A program made the position numbers and the translations under genes. 5,394 bases of DNA from a bacterium (GTDB lineage: Bacteria; Nitrospinota_A; UBA7883; JACRGQ01), in the NCBI GenBank assembly GCA_021815535.1, contig JAKAGL010000182.1, forward strand, positions 1-5,394, in the 5' to 3' direction. Under the pieces are notes generated by a model. The model had not been told where the DNA came from and did no database searches. It saw only the letters and a program-made list of their open reading frames with translations. This document shows, in pieces, positions 5,175 to 5,394 of this stretch (position 1 is its first letter; every line of letters starts with the position of its first letter).

Positions 5175-5372
5175 TCAGCGTTTTTCTATCAAATCTTCAA
5201 TCGAGCACGAAAAGTAATCGCAGAGCTTGTCCAGAACATCCAGATCGATGCGTTTTGCTTTTTCGTAGTAAAGCAATGTGATGGTGTTTCGGTGGATATC
5301 TAGCTCGCGCGCCAGATCGGCAATTTTGACTTTCTTTTCTCCCATCAGGCGGGATAGGTGACACTTAATCAT
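5175..5372 (-). CDS. Small Cro/C1-type helix-turn-helix regulator (HTH_26-like)
   Basis: The 65-residue protein is almost entirely one XRE-type DNA-binding domain: MIKCHLSRLMGEKKVKIADL, then ARELDIHRNTITLLYYEKAK with the recognition helix around HRNTITLLY (27-35), then RIDLDVLDKLCDYFSCSIEDL. The RIDLDVLDKLCDYF segment is the conserved fourth/fifth helix of single-domain regulators such as the YozG-like group. ATG at 5372-5370 was chosen because these proteins begin with Met-Ile-x-x-x-Leu-Ser; an upstream TTG at 5393 would add seven residues at the window edge and lacks support. No strong ribosome site is visible before the ATG. It runs convergently to the SEC-C gene with no bases between the two stop codons. 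Its target is unknown. It could be the antitoxin or regulator of a gene lying beyond the window on the minus strand, although it is transcribed towards the SEC-C gene. Confidence 0.88.
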   Translation of the reverse strand: MIKCHLSRLMGEKKVKIADLARELDIHRNTITLLYYEKAKRIDLDVLDKLCDYFSCSIEDLIEKR

Positions 5373-5394
5373 CCGTGTGATGATACCACGCAAA

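Overview
This 5.4 kb window looks like the chromosome of a Gram-negative bacterium. The reasons are sigma70-type promoter spacing, Shine-Dalgarno leaders, a tRNA gene with encoded CCA, and a Crp/Fnr regulator beside a typical 2-Cys peroxiredoxin. Protein style is loosely compatible with a deltaproteobacterial-type lineage, but nothing seen fixes the taxon.

Left part (1-1330): the 3' end of a Crp/Fnr-family regulator, cut by the window edge, is followed after 119 bp by a complete AhpC/Prx1-type peroxiredoxin. The peroxiredoxin has its own plausible promoter and a strong intrinsic terminator. The pair suggests a peroxide or redox stress locus, with the regulator possibly acting on its neighbour (inference).

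Middle (1353-2757): a tRNA-Arg(UCU) gene has a close-fitting promoter. It is followed by a clearly more AT-rich gene for a 386-residue protein carrying an R-x4-H motif of the HEPN type, a putative RNase. Nine of its 20 arginine codons are AGA/AGG, the codons read by that tRNA, against 0 of 5 in the peroxiredoxin and 2 of 25 in the ATPase downstream. Composition, codon use and the position just 3' of a tRNA all suggest a horizontally acquired cargo gene. No integrase or repeated att site is visible.

Right part (2800-5394): a promoter with a perfect TATAAT box drives a DUF4143-type P-loop ATPase with an intact-looking C-terminal PD-(D/E)xK nuclease motif. A SEC-C zinc-motif protein follows 39 bp later, probably in the same transcript. 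A small Cro/C1-type HTH regulator lies on the opposite strand, and its stop codon directly abuts that of the SEC-C gene.

No CRISPR array, insertion sequence, rRNA or riboswitch was recognised, and no stretch over 300 bases lacks a gene. The best candidates for unexplored biology are the HEPN-like protein beside its matching tRNA, and the ATPase-nuclease/SEC-C pair. Neither is shown here to be a defence system.
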